64,000 nt of DNA from assembly GCF_030758315.1 (NCBI RefSeq), contig NZ_CP132336.1, positions 3,811,001 to 3,875,000 of the forward strand, in the 5' to 3' direction. Each line of letters starts with the position of its first letter. The stretch's first letter is position 1. Made by a program: the position numbers and the translations under genes. The DNA is from Pararhizobium sp. IMCC3301. Its GTDB lineage: Bacteria; Pseudomonadota; Alphaproteobacteria; Rhizobiales; GCA-2746425. Shown here piece after piece: positions 17,065 to 26,554 of this stretch. The notes under the pieces are model-generated. The model was not told where the DNA came from. It worked only from the letters and a program-made list of their open reading frames with translations, and ran no database searches.

Positions 17065-17951
17065 CAGAACTCACTCTTTTGTTCGGGCATCAGGCCATCG
17101 GGGCGCAACAAAACGGTCAAGATGATCAGAAGACCGATCAATGCCAAACGGATATTTGCGATGATGACAGCTTCAATATCGAGGAAATCGCCAATAAAGC
17201 GGGTGCTGTTAAAGAGTACGACCATGATGAACGCGCCCAGGATTGAGCCTTTCAGGTTGCCTTTGCCGCCCAAAATAACCGCTGCCCAGATGATGAAGGT
17301 TACGATTGGCTCAAATGCCTGGGGCGAGATGAAAGTGGTCAAATGTGCATAAAGCGCACCTGCCAGCCCGACCATCGCTGCACCCACGGTCATGGTTTTG
17401 AGTTTAAACCCCGAGACATCTTTACCAAGAGATCGTCCAAAGTCTTCGTCTTCACGGATGATCTTGAGAATGCGCCCGAATGGCGAGCGGGCAATGTTGT
17501 TTGAAATCCAGAAACACAGAACCAAAAACCCAAAGGCGAATAGGGCAAAGAAGGTTGAATAAGCACGGACCGGGATCACAGTGGCAAAGGGTTGGGGGAT
17601 GTCGCTCATTCCGAATGTTCCGCCTGTCAGCCATTCTTCATTAGTGCTGATCACTCGGATCAACTCAGAAATGGAGATCGTGACTATCGCCCAATAGTGA
17701 ACAGACAGCTTCATCGTCGGTATGGCGACCAGAGCTCCGGCAATCCCCGCTATTACGGTGGCCAGGGCCATAGAGAACAGGATCGGAACTCCTGTTAGCG
17801 AAAAGTTTGCCGATGCATATGCTCCGATCGCGAAAAACGCTACCAGGCCAAAATTCAGCAACCCGCCAAACCCGTATTGCAGGTTCAAGGAAAGCGCCAT
17901 GATTGCGTAGATCGCGATAAGGGTGCCGAAGTAAAGACTAAGCTCGATCAT
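17064..17951 (-). CDS. livM: Branched-chain-type ABC transporter permease (LivM family)
   Basis: The 295-residue polytopic membrane protein starts MIELSLYFGTLIAIYAIMAL and has repeated hydrophobic helices. The LivM coupling region includes RSPFGRILKIIREDEDFGRS, and a later segment reads VTFIIWAAVILGGKGNLKGS. It pairs with LivH to make the inner-membrane channel. The gene is 1 bp after the LivH stop, in a tight five-gene transport block. Confidence 0.92.
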   Translation of the reverse strand: MIELSLYFGTLIAIYAIMALSLNLQYGFGGLLNFGLVAFFAIGAYASANFSLTGVPILFSMALATVIAGIAGALVAIPTMKLSVHYWAIVTISISELIRVISTNEEWLTGGTFGMSDIPQPFATVIPVRAYSTFFALFAFGFLVLCFWISNNIARSPFGRILKIIREDEDFGRSLGKDVSGFKLKTMTVGAAMVGLAGALYAHLTTFISPQAFEPIVTFIIWAAVILGGKGNLKGSILGAFIMVVLFNSTRFIGDFLDIEAVIIANIRLALIGLLIILTVLLRPDGLMPEQKSEF

Positions 17952-17952
17952 A

Positions 17953-18864
17953 TCATTGATCTCCTGAGCTGCCTTTCATGATACCTTTCGGGAAGAACAA
18001 CATGACAAGGATGAGAACCGCAAAAGACACCGCAAACTTGTAGCCGGTAGGCAAGAATAGTGATCCGTCGTAGCCAAACGGCGCAACGAGAAAGGACCAA
18101 TCAATCGCCAGGGACCCGTTCTCGAGAAGACCGATCATGAAGGAACCGATTACGGCCCCATAGACGTTTCCGATTCCACCCAGAACAGTTGCCGCAAACA
18201 CCACCAGGATGATGTGCACACCCATGTCGGGCCAAAGCTGTGTATCCATTGCGATGAGTGTGCCGCCCAGGGCCGCATAGCTGCCGACAATGAACCAGAT
18301 CCACCGTATTGTGACCTCGACGTCAATACCGCGTGCTTTTGCAAGCGTCATGTTGTCGGACATAGCGCGCATGGCACGGCCGAGCTGTGTTCGGTTCAGC
18401 AGCAGATAGAAACCTGCCATGGCAAGGACTGAGACAACAACAATAACAATTTGTGTGTGAGTTATCACCGCATCACCGATACGATAAATTTTCTCCAACT
18501 CGTCGCTGTAGTTCCGGCCTTCGACGCCCCAAATGACAGCTATGATTGCTCGAAGGAAAATCGATAGCCCCAAGGATGCGATCAGAAGGACCACCCCGGG
18601 AGAGAGTCGTAATTGCCGGAAGATAGCGACATCGGCCAGCAAGGCGACGACACCACCGAGCACCGCGCCAAAAGCTGCAGCGATCCAGATGTTCATGCCC
18701 AAATCCGACACAAAAAAGTAAGTGAAATAGGCTCCAACCAGCGCAAATTCACCATGAGCGAAATTGGCAAAGCGGAGCAGCGAGAAGAGAATTGTGACAC
18801 CAACAGCAAGCGTCGCAATCTCAGAACCCCGAATGACCGAGTTGAGGAGGACTTGTTCCAGCAT
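17953..18864 (-). CDS. livH: Branched-chain-type ABC transporter permease (LivH family)
   Basis: This 303-residue integral membrane protein has the LivH N-terminal pattern (GVTILFSLLRFANFAHGEFA), the EAA-like loop LGRAMRAMSDNMTLAKARGI and a C-terminal stretch VFAATVLGGIGNVYGAVIGS. It lies 72 bp after the binding-protein gene. Its membrane role with LivM is clear by family; the ligand is set by the binding protein. Confidence 0.92.
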   Translation of the reverse strand: MLEQVLLNSVIRGSEIATLAVGVTILFSLLRFANFAHGEFALVGAYFTYFFVSDLGMNIWIAAAFGAVLGGVVALLADVAIFRQLRLSPGVVLLIASLGLSIFLRAIIAVIWGVEGRNYSDELEKIYRIGDAVITHTQIVIVVVSVLAMAGFYLLLNRTQLGRAMRAMSDNMTLAKARGIDVEVTIRWIWFIVGSYAALGGTLIAMDTQLWPDMGVHIILVVFAATVLGGIGNVYGAVIGSFMIGLLENGSLAIDWSFLVAPFGYDGSLFLPTGYKFAVSFAVLILVMLFFPKGIMKGSSGDQ

Positions 18865-18936
18865 TTCATTCTTTCAGAATATCGGCGGACGGCGCAACAC
18901 TTGCACCACCCGCAAAATTGACAGTGAGAGGAAGAT

Positions 18937-20079
18937 TTAATCTCCGGTATAATCGACGATCGCCCCATTCTTGTAGACACGACGGCCGAAGCGCTGGCTG
19001 ACCTGAATACCATCTGCGTCAACCGAGAAATCCGACTTGGTGACACCACGGTAAATTTCCATTGCTTTCGGGATTGCAGCCCGGATCGCAGCCTCATCGT
19101 CAGAGTTGGCAAGGTTCAAAGCCAGCGCAGTAATCCAGACAACGTCGTAGCCAACGGAAGTGAACCAGTCGAGTTGTGCATCGGCACCAACCTGCTTTTG
19201 AATGCGCGCAATGAAGTTATCAAAGCGTGGCCCTGGCTCTGCGGCGATGTCGACACCTTTTATGCCTTCGCAGGCTTCAGGAATACAGCGACCGGCCGGG
19301 TTAGCCACATAGGGTTGATACCATCTGCCACGAACTTTCTCCATCAGCCCCAACTCATAGGCTTGTTTGAAGATTACACGTGCCGTCTCACCAAAAGAAA
19401 CTGCGACGACAGCATCTGGGCTTGCTTGGCTTAGGCGCTGAAGTTCAGCGCGATAGTCTGTCTTTGCCGGCTCGTACGCTAGATCCGCGATAATCTCGAT
19501 ACCAAGCTCTTTGAGCGCTTCACCGGTGGCATTTGCCATACCCACACCAAAGGGGTCGTTCATATAAAACAGCGCCACTTTTTTTGGTTTAGAGTCTTCA
19601 GCAACGAATTGTGCAAGGCCTTCACCAAGAATGTCATTGGTCGCCAGCATTGTAAAAAGACCGTCACCGACCGCACGTTGTTCTTCGGAGGTCGCTGCGA
19701 TTGTGATCTGGTTTTTGCCTTTGGACACCGTGTACTTCCCTGTCGGAATTGTCACGGCAGAAGAGATTGCGCCCAAAACCAGTGGCACGTCATTAACGTC
19801 CACCAGCTTGCGAACGGCTTCAATGCCAGCTTGAGGTTTGGATTCTGTATCCTCAATGATGAGATGGAGTTCGCGTCCACCGAGTACGCCGCCAAGAGCA
19901 TTTATTTCTTCAAGTGCAGCATTGATGCCGTGCATTGTTTTCGCACCGGCAGAAGCATTCGAGCCACTGAGCGGCAAGATGACGCCGACTTCTACAGCTT
20001 CTTGTGCATGAACTCCGGCTCCTGACATCAGCGTGAATGCAAGAGCAGTTGCGGTCGCTAGATTGGCTGGTTTTATCAT
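18937..20079 (-). CDS. Periplasmic substrate-binding protein, LivK/leucine-binding superfamily
   Basis: The 380-residue protein starts with a signal peptide (MIKPANLATATALAFTLMSG, cleavage near VHAQ-EA) and continues with the type I periplasmic binding fold: VGVILPLSGSNASAGAKTMH, IIEDTESKPQAGIEAVRKLV and VALFYMNDPFGVGMANATGE. This fold binds branched-chain amino acids, aromatic or aliphatic acids, or amides. The linked acyl-CoA synthetase favours a carboxylic acid. It is first in the minus-strand operon and faces the TetR gene across a palindromic operator. Confidence 0.9.
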   Translation of the reverse strand: MIKPANLATATALAFTLMSGAGVHAQEAVEVGVILPLSGSNASAGAKTMHGINAALEEINALGGVLGGRELHLIIEDTESKPQAGIEAVRKLVDVNDVPLVLGAISSAVTIPTGKYTVSKGKNQITIAATSEEQRAVGDGLFTMLATNDILGEGLAQFVAEDSKPKKVALFYMNDPFGVGMANATGEALKELGIEIIADLAYEPAKTDYRAELQRLSQASPDAVVAVSFGETARVIFKQAYELGLMEKVRGRWYQPYVANPAGRCIPEACEGIKGVDIAAEPGPRFDNFIARIQKQVGADAQLDWFTSVGYDVVWITALALNLANSDDEAAIRAAIPKAMEIYRGVTKSDFSVDADGIQVSQRFGRRVYKNGAIVDYTGD

Positions 20080-20166
20080 TGGTTTTCCTCCGATGGTTGC
20101 CGAAATTTCCCCGTTTCAGATAAGCGGGTTTCTCGTTGACAATTCTGTATAGCTCGCATTATACGA

Positions 20167-20197
20167 AATAACAAGCAGTCCAGACTGTTTTGTTATT
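20167..20197. promoter_or_regulatory. Palindromic operator between the transport operon and tetR
   Basis: The arms AATAACAA and TTGTTATT enclose inner arms CAGTC and GACTG around a central CA; the halves differ only by one short indel (G against TT). The 31-bp symmetric site sits in the divergent promoter region, 88 bp from both the binding-protein start and the tetR start. A TetR dimer is the obvious candidate ligand. Confidence 0.65.
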
Positions 20198-20284
20198 GTA
20201 ATATATGGATGAGAGGCAGCGCTGACTGTTTTTTCTTCCGCGCGGCAGGCTTTCATGGCAAAAGCCTCGGAAAGGATGAGAAGA

Positions 20285-20962
20285 ATGACTAATTCAAGCG
20301 AAACGAAAAACAAGAACCATGTAAGGTCTGCGCGAACACGTGAAAAAGTTCTGGAAGCCACGATTGCTTGTATTTATGAGCAGGGACTGCAAAACACCTC
20401 AACGGTTGATATTACAAAGCGAGCCGGAATTTCCCGGGGCGCAATGCTCCATCACTATCCGTCGAAACAGGAGCTTCTCTACGCGGCCTATGAAACGTTG
20501 CTTACGAGGGAGGCAGAGAAGCTCCGGGTGGCGGCGGCAGATTATTCCAATGGTAAGATCACCGTCGACAGTTTCATAGATCAGCTATGGGGGCGCTTCT
20601 CCATTGAATCATTTTCAATTACGCTTGATTACTTCTCCGCTGCCAGAACCGACGACAATTTGAAGACCAAGGTTCAACAAGCCCGTAAACATTATGACGA
20701 CGCGCTTGGAGAAATTTGGCATCAGTTTTTCTCGGATAGTGGGCTTTCCGAAGCAGAACTTTCCAACCTGTTGAAACTCACGATCAGCTTGTTCAGGGGC
20801 ATGGGCCTTCAGTTGCTCATATGGTCTGATCGAGATTCGATGAATGAAGTGGTGGCTGAATGGAAAATTCATATCAAAGCGCGGCTTGCAACACCGCAAC
20901 GGCTCGTCGAAAAAGGCGATTCTGACGGGCTGCTTGAAGGTACCGCTGAACATTCCGCGTGA
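20285..20962 (+). CDS. TetR-family transcriptional regulator
   Basis: The start at 20285 is preferred because AAGGATGAG lies just upstream; an in-frame ATG at 20255 would add ten residues. The N-terminal HTH is TVDITKRAGISRGAMLHHYP followed by SKQELLYAAYE, the diagnostic TetR segment. The rest is an all-helical ligand domain without a recognisable ligand class. It is divergent from the ABC/acyl-CoA operon and probably represses it through the 20167 palindrome, responding to the imported acid or its CoA ester. Confidence 0.9.
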   Translation: MTNSSETKNKNHVRSARTREKVLEATIACIYEQGLQNTSTVDITKRAGISRGAMLHHYPSKQELLYAAYETLLTREAEKLRVAAADYSNGKITVDSFIDQLWGRFSIESFSITLDYFSAARTDDNLKTKVQQARKHYDDALGEIWHQFFSDSGLSEAELSNLLKLTISLFRGMGLQLLIWSDRDSMNEVVAEWKIHIKARLATPQRLVEKGDSDGLLEGTAEHSA

Positions 20963-20968
20963 ACGGTG

Positions 20969-21187
20969 CGCTACGTTCGATCCCGAACTAATGGCCAGAT
21001 ATCAGCAGCGCTTTCCCGATTTTGACGACACGATCATCTTTGATATATGCGCGAGGGATGACGGTGCGCGAGATCCGCACGCATCTCCAAGGGATTACGC
21101 CATCGACGTGTCACCGAACCTAATCTCGCTCGTAGCGAACGCATACGTTCAATTTCAGGCCAAAGCGAAAAAGTCGACGCCTTCCTG
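20969..21187 (+). pseudogene. IS256-family transposase fossil
   Basis: Short adjacent frames recover the IS256 (Mutator-type) transposase N-terminal region: FDPELMARYQQRFPDFDDTI, then in the next frame GMTVREIRTHLQGI, then back to YAIDVSPNLISLVANAY. The order matches intact transposases (FDDKIISLYARGMTVREIQ and so on), so at least two frameshifts have occurred. The catalytic domain is missing. The rest of the gap to 21506 holds no recognisable gene; a minus-strand stretch (VSGDGLFTTVNNAPTRPDAW) might be a protein remnant but I cannot place it. Confidence 0.75.
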
Positions 21188-21506
21188 ATGGCTTGGCATC
21201 GAACTGACGAATGCGGCCGTCGTTTGAGGTAAATTCCCAAGCGTCGGGCCGGGTCGGCGCATTGTTGACGGTCGTGAAGAGCCCATCACCCGAAACAGTC
21301 CGGTCGGGAAGGCCTGTTTCTGCTTGACTGGCCCTGATTTGGAAGTATCTCGACAGCCGGCAAGGTCAGACTTCGCGTTCATCATTCGGGCGGCGATGAA
21401 ATCAGCGACGTGTCCTCGTTGCCGGCGCGAACGCATTTTGCGCCACTTTTCAGTGCATCCATGTGAAACCCAGACCGGGAAACTCAATCCAATGGATTCA
21501 TCTAAA

Positions 21507-22145
21507 TCAATCCAGAACCACGCGCCCCTTAGGTGTGTCGAGCGCGAAGCTAAGGGCGGCCGGGCCGTTGCTGACATCTGCCAGATGATCGACTTGCAGG
21601 GCCTGAAGGGTCTCCGACAACTCAGCACTGTCGGGATAGCTGAGTAGGACCTTGTTCAACGTCACGCCGAGGTTCTGCTGTCCTTTGCTTGGATGGGGTC
21701 CGGGCGACCATTCGATGAACGCAGGCAGCATTCCGCCCATCGGCAGGCTCCCGTCTTTGGGTACGGTCAGCCGCCACGACCGGTCACCGCGTGTGAACAA
21801 TACCACTTCGCCCAGATCGACGGGACTGTTCGCGATTACACTGTCCAGATCATCCGTGCTGACAACCCAGCAAAGCGCACGGGGACGTTGTGCAAGGCGC
21901 GCCTGCGTCGTTGGGTCGTCCAAAGTGAACCACCTGGCGCGACCGGGGTCGGAAGGCGCCTCGTGATCAATTGCAATCAGTTCGAAAAAGCTCTCATTGC
22001 CAGCTTGCATCACACAGTTATGCGTACTCATTGCGTCGTGTTTTCCACCTCGCGGCACGGTGACACCGATGGCAGCTTCCATCGCAACCACGCCCTGTTC
22101 GAGTGTGTCGGCGCCAATGGCAAAGTGATCAATTTTGTTGTGCAT
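21507..22145 (-). CDS. Glyoxalase-like (VOC superfamily) protein
   Basis: The 212-residue protein begins KIDHFAIGADTLEQGVVAME, a typical VOC first strand with a candidate metal His, and continues with GVTVPRGGKHDAMSTHNCVM and ESFFELIAIDHEA, the Glyoxalase_3-like pattern. It lies 4 bp after the lyase stop, so the two are probably co-transcribed. The substrate is unknown; members act as lyases, isomerases or dioxygenases on small carbonyl compounds. Confidence 0.75.
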   Translation of the reverse strand: MHNKIDHFAIGADTLEQGVVAMEAAIGVTVPRGGKHDAMSTHNCVMQAGNESFFELIAIDHEAPSDPGRARWFTLDDPTTQARLAQRPRALCWVVSTDDLDSVIANSPVDLGEVVLFTRGDRSWRLTVPKDGSLPMGGMLPAFIEWSPGPHPSKGQQNLGVTLNKVLLSYPDSAELSETLQALQVDHLADVSNGPAALSFALDTPKGRVVLD

Positions 22146-22149
22146 GAGC

Positions 22150-23334
22150 TTACTCCGACGCGGTGTTCAACAAAGGAAGGGCAGCGGCCAGATCGGCCTT
22201 CAGTCTGCCCAGGTCTTCCAGTCCGATGTTAAAACGCACCAGTTGGCACTGGATGTCCCAAGCGGTCGCTGTGCGCTGAGGTTTAACTGGAAGGACAAGG
22301 CTTTCGTATCCGCCCCAACTGGCCCCGATCCCGAAATGCTGCAGGGAATCAACGAAGGCGCGGATCTGATCGTCGCTAGAGGGATGGAATAGCACGCCAA
22401 ACAGGCCCGCAGCCCCCGTGAAATCCCGTTTCCAGAATACGTGCCCCGGACAGCTGTCAAAGGCGGGGTGGAGCACGGACTTGACCTGCGGTTGTCCACT
22501 TAGCCACCTGGCCATCTCTCGGCCTGCCTGATCAAAATGGTGCATCCGCATCTTCAGCGTGCGTAGACCCCTCAGTGTGAGAAATACTTCTTGCGCGCCG
22601 GTTTTGTCGCCGATGGCCATAACTGTCTTGCGGATAGGTTCGACATATTCAGCAGTGCTGGCGACCATGCCCATCATGCAATCCGAGTGGCCGCTGAGGT
22701 ATTTTGACATTGACGCGACAACCACATCGACGCCCAGGGCAAGCGGTCGGCAAAAGACCGGCGTGGCCCAGGTACTGTCGATGATCGAGGGCACGCCCCC
22801 ATCACGCGCGACCTTGGCAATTGCAGGTATGTCGGGGACTTCGAACGTGCCGGATCCAGGCGCCTCAAACATTACGGCGCAGGTTGTCTCACGCATCCGA
22901 TCAGACAAACCGACGCCAATCATAGGATCGAAATACTCGATCTCCACCCCCAAGCGTGTCAGCACATTGTCGCAGAATGCGCGCGTATTGCCATAGACAT
23001 GATCCGCAACAAGCAAATGGGCACCAGGTACGCAGAACGCTATCAAAGTGGTAGAGATCGCGGCCACACCCGAGGAAGTTAGCGTCACACCATCGGCTCC
23101 CTCCAACTCGGATAGCATTGCTTCCAACTGGAAACCGGCTTGATTACCGTAGCGGCCATAATACAGTGTGCCTGTGGTGTAACGCGCATCGCGGGCCGCT
23201 TCGAAGCCTGCCAGAGTATCGAATATTATGGTAGAGCCGAGTTCAATCGGCAGGTTTACATGCCGGCCTTGCACCTTTTCAGGACGGCCGAGTTGAACCA
23301 GGGAATCGGTTATGTCATGGGGAATTTTGGGCAT
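22150..23334 (-). CDS. Cys/Met-metabolism PLP enzyme (cystathionine beta-lyase / methionine gamma-lyase family)
   Basis: The start at 23334 (MPKIPHDITDSLVQLGRPEK) is preferred to 23379. The 394-residue type I fold enzyme has YYGRYGNQAGFQLEAMLSEL with the phosphate/active-site Tyr-Arg, EGADGVTLTSSGVAAISTTL and the PLP lysine in SMSKYLSGHSD. Family members cleave C-S bonds of cystathionine, methionine or cysteine S-conjugates. The enzyme is divergent from a BisC-type sulfoxide reductase, which fits a sulfur-amino-acid pathway. Beta- against gamma-elimination cannot be decided by eye; the name MetC would be a guess. Confidence 0.85.
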   Translation of the reverse strand: MPKIPHDITDSLVQLGRPEKVQGRHVNLPIELGSTIIFDTLAGFEAARDARYTTGTLYYGRYGNQAGFQLEAMLSELEGADGVTLTSSGVAAISTTLIAFCVPGAHLLVADHVYGNTRAFCDNVLTRLGVEIEYFDPMIGVGLSDRMRETTCAVMFEAPGSGTFEVPDIPAIAKVARDGGVPSIIDSTWATPVFCRPLALGVDVVVASMSKYLSGHSDCMMGMVASTAEYVEPIRKTVMAIGDKTGAQEVFLTLRGLRTLKMRMHHFDQAGREMARWLSGQPQVKSVLHPAFDSCPGHVFWKRDFTGAAGLFGVLFHPSSDDQIRAFVDSLQHFGIGASWGGYESLVLPVKPQRTATAWDIQCQLVRFNIGLEDLGRLKADLAAALPLLNTASE

Positions 23335-23435
23335 TAAAATCTCTCGCCAAGGGTCGAAGGGAAGATGACACCCCGCCAAAGATGTGTCAATATATGGGAT
23401 ATATGTTTCCTATATCAGCACAATAGGGTAGAACA

Positions 23436-25772
23436 ATGCAGGAACCAAGAACCAAACTGACGTCGAGCCATTGGGGTATCGGCGTTGCGACAGTCCGGGA
23501 CGGGCGGATTGTCAGTGTGCAAGGCCATTCCGATGACCCTGCAGCGTCTCCCATTAATGAAAATATTCCGGGCAGCCTGCATGGCGATGCGCGTGTGCGC
23601 CGTCCAGCCATACGCCAAAGCTGGCTTGAAGGCTGTCCGAAAGCCTGTGAAAGAGGCCGCGATGATTTTTTAGAGGTCGATTGGGACACGGCTCTGGATC
23701 ATGTGGCAGCTGAGCTAAAGCGCGTCCGCGAGACCTTTGGCAATGCTTCAATTTTTGCAGGTTCATATGGTTGGTCCAGTGCCGGGCGATTTCATCATGC
23801 GCAAAGCCAGTTGAAGCGCTTCTTGAATACCCAAGGCGGATTTGTACGCTCCGAGGGGAATTACAGTTACAATACAGCGCTAGGTTTGATGCCATACATT
23901 GTCGGGCCTTATCGGACACATGTCACGCAAGCGACCCGCTGGAAGGTGATCGCCAAACACAGCGATCTGGTGGTGATGTTCGGTGGTATGGCTGAGCGGA
24001 ACACGCAAGTCAGCGATGGCGGCGTTTCCAAACACCGGATGTCCGGCAATCTGGCTGCCTGCGCCGAAGCCGGTGTGGATTTTGTCAACATCAGCCCGCT
24101 GCGCAGCGACGCTTCGGATGTGCTGAACGCTGAATGGATGCCGGCAAGACCGGGTTCCGACACAGCACTGATGATGGGTCTTGCGCATACTCTGTTGATC
24201 GAAAACCTTCATGATCCGGCGTTTCTGGACCGGTATACTGTCGGCTTTGATCATGTTCGCGCATATCTGGAAGGCGAAAAGGACAGTCAGGTCAAGGATG
24301 CAGATTGGGCATCAGGCCACTGCGGCATTGACGCAAGTCAAATTCGCGCATTGGCCCGCCGCATGGCAACAGGGCGTACCATGCTTACCATGGCCGCTGG
24401 AGTTCAACGCGCTGACTATGGCGAGCAACCCTTGTGGATGGTTGTCACATTGGCGGCGATGCTGGGCCAAATCGGCCTGCCGGGAGGCGGCTATGTCATT
24501 GGCTATGGCGTGAATGGCAACATCGGCAACATGGAACGGCTCTTCCGTCCGGGAACTATCCGGCAGGGTACGAACCCCGTGTCAGACTATATTCCTGTTG
24601 CGATGATAAGTGAGATGCTCTTGCACCCCCGCGGTACCTACTCCTACCAGGGTCAGGACCGGAAGTTCCCTGATGCCAGGCTGGTCTGGTGGGCGGGCGG
24701 CAATCCGTTTCACCACCATCAGGACCTCAACCGCCTGCATGACGCGTTCCAAACGCCGCAAACGGTCATCGTGAACGAACTGAACTGGACCGCAACGGCC
24801 CGCCATGCGGATATCGTGCTGCCGGTCGCTGCAGCGCAAGAGCGGCTCGATTTTGGAGCCGGAAAGTCCGACAACGCCCTGATTCCGATGCCGCGCCTGA
24901 TACCGCCGACGGCAGAGGCGCGGGTCGAATACGATATTTACGCCGACCTGGCAGAACGCCTTGGTAAGAAGGACGCCTTTACCGAGGGTAAATCAAGCGA
25001 CGCTTGGATCAGAGACATCTGGGAAGACACACGCAGGAACGGCGACCTTGTTAGCGTCACTTTGCCGGACTGGGACACGTTCATCGCGGGAGATGTGATC
25101 TCGGTCCCGGACCCCGGCCCGGAGCAGGTGTTCCTTGCCGAGTATCGTGCTGATCCTGACGCGAACGCCTTGCCGACACCAAGCGGCAAGATTGAATTGT
25201 ATTCAGAGACCATCGCCGGTTTTGACCTGACTGATTGTCCCGGCCATTCAACGTGGTTCGTGCCCCGCGACCTGGCGGAAGGCCAAGGGGAAAAACATCC
25301 CCTCTATATGCTGTCAGGTCAGCCCAAGACACGGCTGCACAGTCAGCTCGACAATGGCGCTTATAGCATGAGCCACAAGATCGCAGGGCGCGAACCGGTG
25401 TTGATCCATCCAAATGATGCCGGGAAGCGGGGCATTGTAACCGGTGACATTGTAGAAATGTTCAATGCGAGAGGCCGCTGTCTGGCGGGTGCGAAAGTGA
25501 CGGAGGAGGTCAGCGAAGGCTGTGTATTTTTGTGGACAGGTGCATGGTTCGACCCTGATTTTGACGCGCCTCAGGCACGGGACAGGCATGGGAACCCGAA
25601 CGTCCTCACTCATGATCGGCGGACTTCTGCACTGACGCAAAGCCCTGCCGCCCATTCGGCAATGGTTGAACTGGCTGTGTTCGATGGAGTGCCGCCATCT
25701 GTCACCGTACATTCACAACCCCGCTTTCAGAAAATGGAAACACCTGTTACTGGGAGTGAAAAGGATAGTTAG
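23436..25772 (+). CDS. Molybdopterin oxidoreductase, BisC/DorA/TorA type
   Basis: The 778-residue protein matches the DMSO-reductase family members that lack an N-terminal iron-sulfur motif. It starts SSHWGIGVATVRDGRIVSVQ, as in BisC/TorA. The probable Mo ligand serine is in EGNYSYNTALG. Bis-MGD binding regions include RWKVIAKHSDLVVMFGGMAE, PGGGYVIGYGVNG and VWWAGGNPFHHHQDLN. No Tat signal is present, so it is cytoplasmic, like biotin-sulfoxide/methionine-sulfoxide reductase BisC. It is 4 bp before the IclR gene and divergent from the PLP lyase. The substrate is inferred to be an S- or N-oxide. Confidence 0.9.
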   Translation: MQEPRTKLTSSHWGIGVATVRDGRIVSVQGHSDDPAASPINENIPGSLHGDARVRRPAIRQSWLEGCPKACERGRDDFLEVDWDTALDHVAAELKRVRETFGNASIFAGSYGWSSAGRFHHAQSQLKRFLNTQGGFVRSEGNYSYNTALGLMPYIVGPYRTHVTQATRWKVIAKHSDLVVMFGGMAERNTQVSDGGVSKHRMSGNLAACAEAGVDFVNISPLRSDASDVLNAEWMPARPGSDTALMMGLAHTLLIENLHDPAFLDRYTVGFDHVRAYLEGEKDSQVKDADWASGHCGIDASQIRALARRMATGRTMLTMAAGVQRADYGEQPLWMVVTLAAMLGQIGLPGGGYVIGYGVNGNIGNMERLFRPGTIRQGTNPVSDYIPVAMISEMLLHPRGTYSYQGQDRKFPDARLVWWAGGNPFHHHQDLNRLHDAFQTPQTVIVNELNWTATARHADIVLPVAAAQERLDFGAGKSDNALIPMPRLIPPTAEARVEYDIYADLAERLGKKDAFTEGKSSDAWIRDIWEDTRRNGDLVSVTLPDWDTFIAGDVISVPDPGPEQVFLAEYRADPDANALPTPSGKIELYSETIAGFDLTDCPGHSTWFVPRDLAEGQGEKHPLYMLSGQPKTRLHSQLDNGAYSMSHKIAGREPVLIHPNDAGKRGIVTGDIVEMFNARGRCLAGAKVTEEVSEGCVFLWTGAWFDPDFDAPQARDRHGNPNVLTHDRRTSALTQSPAAHSAMVELAVFDGVPPSVTVHSQPRFQKMETPVTGSEKDS

Positions 25773-25775
25773 CGT

Positions 25776-26546
25776 ATGGCAGATGGTGCGACAATCGAAC
25801 CGAAAGTAGATTCGACCCTGTCCAAGGGCCTGTTGATCCTTGAGAACCTTTCAAACTCACAAAAAGCCAAAGGCGTTACTGAGTTGTCAAAAGAATTGGG
25901 CCTGACGAAGTCGAATACCTTTCGCCTGCTCCAGTCGCTGACCACACTGGGATATGTGAAACGTCTGCAAGACAAGTCCTATGCGGCGACGCTCAAGACG
26001 TGGCGGGTGGGCAGAGCTACTGTTGAGAATCTTAATTTGCGCGACATCGCGGCACCCGAGCTCGCGTTTTTATCCAGAGAGACAGGTGAAGCGATTTATC
26101 TGGCCGTGCAGGAAAATCTGTCAGTTGTATATATCGACAAAATTGACAGCCAAAAGCCGATCCGCTCGTGGAACCCCGTCGGCGGCACTGCGCCGTTGCA
26201 CTGTGTTGGAACGGGCAAGGCAATTCTTGCTGCAGATTACGGGCGGTTGCGCGATCAGATCAAAAATTCATTGGTCCGCCACACTGCGCGTACATTGACC
26301 ACGATCACGGCGCTGGATGCGGACATTGCAGCGACGATAGAACGTGGATACGCCTTCGATACCGGTGAATTCCGCGACCGAATTCTGAGTTTCGGCGCAG
26401 CCATCAAGTTGCCGGGGGGCGAAGGTGTCGGTGCATTGGGCGTGTCGCTGCCGGATATCAGTCTTCCCGAAAATGGGGTCGAGCGAATTGGCGCACTGAT
26501 TTCCCACGCCGCCCGAAACGTATCTGAAAAGCTCAGCCAGCGCTGA
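25776..26546 (+). CDS. IclR-family transcriptional regulator
   Basis: The 256-residue protein has an N-terminal winged helix (LSKGLLILENLSNSQKAKGV, then TELSKELGLTKSNTFRLLQ) and the IclR effector domain (DSQKPIRSWNPVGGTAPLHC, VGTGKAILA, FDTGEFRDRILSFGAAIKLP). It begins 4 bp after the bisC-like stop, with AAGGA about eleven bases upstream of its ATG. It probably controls the surrounding sulfur/amide catabolic genes. Confidence 0.9.
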   Translation: MADGATIEPKVDSTLSKGLLILENLSNSQKAKGVTELSKELGLTKSNTFRLLQSLTTLGYVKRLQDKSYAATLKTWRVGRATVENLNLRDIAAPELAFLSRETGEAIYLAVQENLSVVYIDKIDSQKPIRSWNPVGGTAPLHCVGTGKAILAADYGRLRDQIKNSLVRHTARTLTTITALDADIAATIERGYAFDTGEFRDRILSFGAAIKLPGGEGVGALGVSLPDISLPENGVERIGALISHAARNVSEKLSQR

Positions 26547-26554
26547 GAGCGCGT

